The notes under the pieces were generated by a model. That model was not told where the DNA came from. It was given only the letters and a program-made list of their open reading frames with translations, and did no database searches. The position numbers were made by a program, and so were the translations under genes. A stretch of DNA of 64,000 bases from Flavobacterium psychrophilum (lineage in GTDB: Bacteria; Bacteroidota; Bacteroidia; Flavobacteriales; Flavobacteriaceae): NCBI GenBank assembly GCA_945862065.1, contig CAMAWT010000004.1, forward strand, positions 1 through 64,000, written 5' to 3'. This document shows positions 61,878 to 64,000 of this stretch, piece after piece; within the stretch, counting starts at the first letter, position 1; each line of letters begins with the position of its first letter.

Positions 61878-64000
61878 TTAGTTGGTGTTTTTTGTTGGTA
61901 ATGTAAAAGCTATACACGCTCCATTTTCTGATGGGTTAACATATATTTTTCCTTTATGATGTTCTATAATTTGTTTACAAATGGCTAACCCTAAGCCACT
62001 TCCAACAGGTTTTTTTATATTTTGATTATTAGATTGGAAAAATTTCTCAAAAATTGATTCGTAGTCATTCTTATTAATCCCTTTTCCATTATCCCAAATC
62101 ATCGTTTTAATTTCATCATTTATTTTTGATATTTGAATGGTAATTATGCCATTTCGTTCAGGGCAAAATTTGATTGCATTGGATATTAAGTTCGTAATAA
62201 CTTGGGTTATTCTGTCTTGATCATAATAGGCTATAGCTTTAAAATTATGTTCAAAATGAACTAAAATATTTTTGTTTTTGATGAGCTGTTGTAAGGGTTC
62301 TAATGCTTTTTCTATTGTTTCAACTAAATTGTTTTTCTTTGGATAAATGGTTTGTTTTCCCGTTTCAAATTTTTCTAAATCGAGTATTTTATCAATCAAT
62401 CGATTGAGTCTATCTGATTCTGAAATTATATTTTGTAGAAATTGTTTTTTTAACTCTTCTGGTATTTCATCATCATCATGTAATATTTCACTAGCAGCTC
62501 TTATTGCGGTTATCGGAGTTCTTAATTCATGCGTAACGGTATCTAAAAACTCATCTTTTTGTTTGTCTTTTTCGATTAAAGATATATTTGCATCTTGTAA
62601 TTTAGCCGTAATTTCTTTTAACTCATTTGAAGTTTCCGTCAATTTTTTATTGATAATTATAGTTTCTTTAGATTCTTCTAAAATTTTTAAAACTTCAGGT
62701 AAAGAAATACGTTCTTCTTTTACAACACTAGAAATTAAAATTCGTGCAGAAGCCGTTCCGATATGTCCTGTCAATAAATTTTCAGAAAATTTGATTAATC
62801 TAGCGTCTGCTAATTCTTGATTGATATCAACATTATATTTTACATTAAAAATATTCATGGCACGTTTTGTTCGGCTTTCACCTAAAAATCGGACTAATAC
62901 TTTTTCTATATCATTTCGGTAAGCTGTTCCTTTCCAGATAAATGCGTTTTCATGATTTGTTATGTACTTACTAATATCAACAAACATGTCAGCATAATTT
63001 CGCTCTCTGTAATTACCATTAAAACTTACAGAAATAGAAAAGTAGGCAAAACTATTACATAATAAACTCCAAAATAAAGCATGAGGAACAGGCTGTAAAT
63101 AATCAAGTCCAAATAATTGGAAAGGTTTTAATAATTTAATTCCAAATAATCCTTCAGATACAAACACACTTTCATTAGTAAGTCCAGATGCATAAGGAAT
63201 AAGTAATGTATAAATACAAACTAAAAATCCAATTAAAATACTATAAACTGCTCCTATTCTAGAACCACGTTTCCAGAAAAGAGCACCGAAAAAAGCAGGT
63301 GCTAATTGAGCAATGATTACAAAAGCAATCATTCCAATTGATACTAAGTTATAGTCTAATCCAAAAAAACGATAAATAAAATAAGCAAAGATAATTATGG
63401 TGAAAATACTAATTTTACGGGTATTTAATATCGTTTTATTACTGATTAATTCGGCTTCATTTAATTTTCCTAATAAATTATAGGGAATTAAAATATTGTT
63501 TGTAACCATCGTGGCGAGTCCAATTGAGGATACTACAATCATGGATATAGCAGCTGAAAAACCACCTAAAAAAACCATAACAGTAAGCGTTTTTTGATTA
63601 AATAATTGAGGAATTAGTAAAGAATACGTATCTGAATTTACCAACTGTCCATCAAAAAGAATGGTTCCACCCCAAGCTATCGGGTATACAAATATATTGA
63701 AAATTAAAAGATAAAGTGGGAAAAACCAAATGGCTGTATTTATATGCTTTTCTCTGTTATTTTCAACCACTGAAACTTGAAATTGTCTTGGTAGTAAAAA
63801 AATGGCAAACATCGATAAAACGCAAAGTAAAAACCAATTGATTGCTTGTGGCAAACCACCAATTGTATTTTTTTCTCTAAAATCTTTAAGTAAGGATGCT
63901 TTTTGATATACATCATCAAATCCATCAAAAACAAAAAAAGTAACATAAACACCAATGATAACAAAAAAGATTAATTTTAAAATGCTTTCCATAGCAACAG
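61878..64000 (-). CDS. Sodium:solute symporter/histidine kinase fusion (CbrA-like), partial
   Basis: The N-terminus is cut by the window edge. The frame stays open to base 64000, and an ATG at 63992 is probably internal. The visible part has about eight or nine membrane helices of a sodium:solute symporter domain (to about residue 335 from that ATG), a linker with a coiled coil, then a kinase: H-box DTVTHELRTPITAIRAA, N-box NLISNAIKFCPE, DNGKGI and GSGLGLAICKQI. CbrA-like sensors of this type control carbon use, including acetate. It pairs with the receiver at 61514-61876. Confidence 0.9.
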   Translation of the reverse strand, partial: VAMESILKLIFFVIIGVYVTFFVFDGFDDVYQKASLLKDFREKNTIGGLPQAINWFLLCVLSMFAIFLLPRQFQVSVVENNREKHINTAIWFFPLYLLIFNIFVYPIAWGGTILFDGQLVNSDTYSLLIPQLFNQKTLTVMVFLGGFSAAISMIVVSSIGLATMVTNNILIPYNLLGKLNEAELISNKTILNTRKISIFTIIIFAYFIYRFFGLDYNLVSIGMIAFVIIAQLAPAFFGALFWKRGSRIGAVYSILIGFLVCIYTLLIPYASGLTNESVFVSEGLFGIKLLKPFQLFGLDYLQPVPHALFWSLLCNSFAYFSISVSFNGNYRERNYADMFVDISKYITNHENAFIWKGTAYRNDIEKVLVRFLGESRTKRAMNIFNVKYNVDINQELADARLIKFSENLLTGHIGTASARILISSVVKEERISLPEVLKILEESKETIIINKKLTETSNELKEITAKLQDANISLIEKDKQKDEFLDTVTHELRTPITAIRAASEILHDDDEIPEELKKQFLQNIISESDRLNRLIDKILDLEKFETGKQTIYPKKNNLVETIEKALEPLQQLIKNKNILVHFEHNFKAIAYYDQDRITQVITNLISNAIKFCPERNGIITIQISKINDEIKTMIWDNGKGINKNDYESIFEKFFQSNNQNIKKPVGSGLGLAICKQIIEHHKGKIYVNPSENGACIAFTLPTKNTN

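Overview
The window is a chromosomal segment of a Bacteroidota bacterium, almost certainly Flavobacterium or a close Flavobacteriaceae relative. The evidence is the very AT-rich DNA, the fused lpxC/fabZ gene, a type IX secretion gene (porQ) together with a protein carrying a T9SS sorting domain, Bacteroidota-type promoters (TAnnTTTG at -7), leaders without clear Shine-Dalgarno sites, and intergenic hairpin repeats of a kind I associate with Flavobacterium. I saw no rRNA, tRNA, CRISPR array, IS element or prophage. Most genes are core genes.

Layout. 0.4-10.3 kb, minus strand: rpsA, a nucleoside-type MFS permease, cmk, porQ, lon, a small lipoprotein and a UMF1-type MFS transporter. At 10.5 kb an AraC-type membrane regulator appears cut off at its 5' end next to half of a dispersed repeat. 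11.4-17.5 kb, minus: pheT, then the unit tsaD-rsmE-DUF4159-AI-2E exporter. 17.6-32.9 kb, plus: tamB, pfkA, gapA, a GlcNAc-kinase-like gene, an HD phosphohydrolase, then lpxD, lpxC/fabZ, lpxA, efp, a second lpxD-like gene, an NTF2-fold gene and sucD. 33.3-35.6 kb: creD, a winged-helix regulator and a membrane protein, with two copies of one 19-bp palindrome as likely operators. 36.3-40.6 kb, minus: a putative periplasmic copper/oxidation operon (MbnP-like protein, two di-haem MauG/CcpA-type peroxidases, and a YHYH protein exported by T9SS). 40.8-45.9 kb, plus: fabG, a VWA-like membrane protein, a ferritin-like/VIT1 fusion (MbfA-like) and a DUF2231-like protein. 46-51 kb: an OmpA-family protein, an MscS channel, DUF3817, DUF6155 and a DEAH helicase.

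51.3-64 kb looks like an acetate-response locus (cNMP-CBS-DUF294 protein, DnaQ-like exonuclease, acs, response regulator, sodium:solute-symporter/histidine kinase fusion). Between the exonuclease and acs lies a seven-gene minus-strand biosynthetic cluster: FAD oxidoreductase, methyltransferase, type III polyketide synthase, dehydratase, ketosynthase, acyl carrier protein and phosphopantetheinyl transferase. Its PKS/methyltransferase/flavoprotein core resembles the Streptomyces srsABC phenolic-lipid set, here joined to what looks like a private acyl-starter supply.

The strongest leads are the type III PKS cluster, the MbnP/di-haem peroxidase/YHYH operon, the paired palindromic operators, the DUF294-exonuclease pair in which both proteins seem to lack a catalytic Asp, and the dispersed hairpin family with a deletion scar in the AraC gene.
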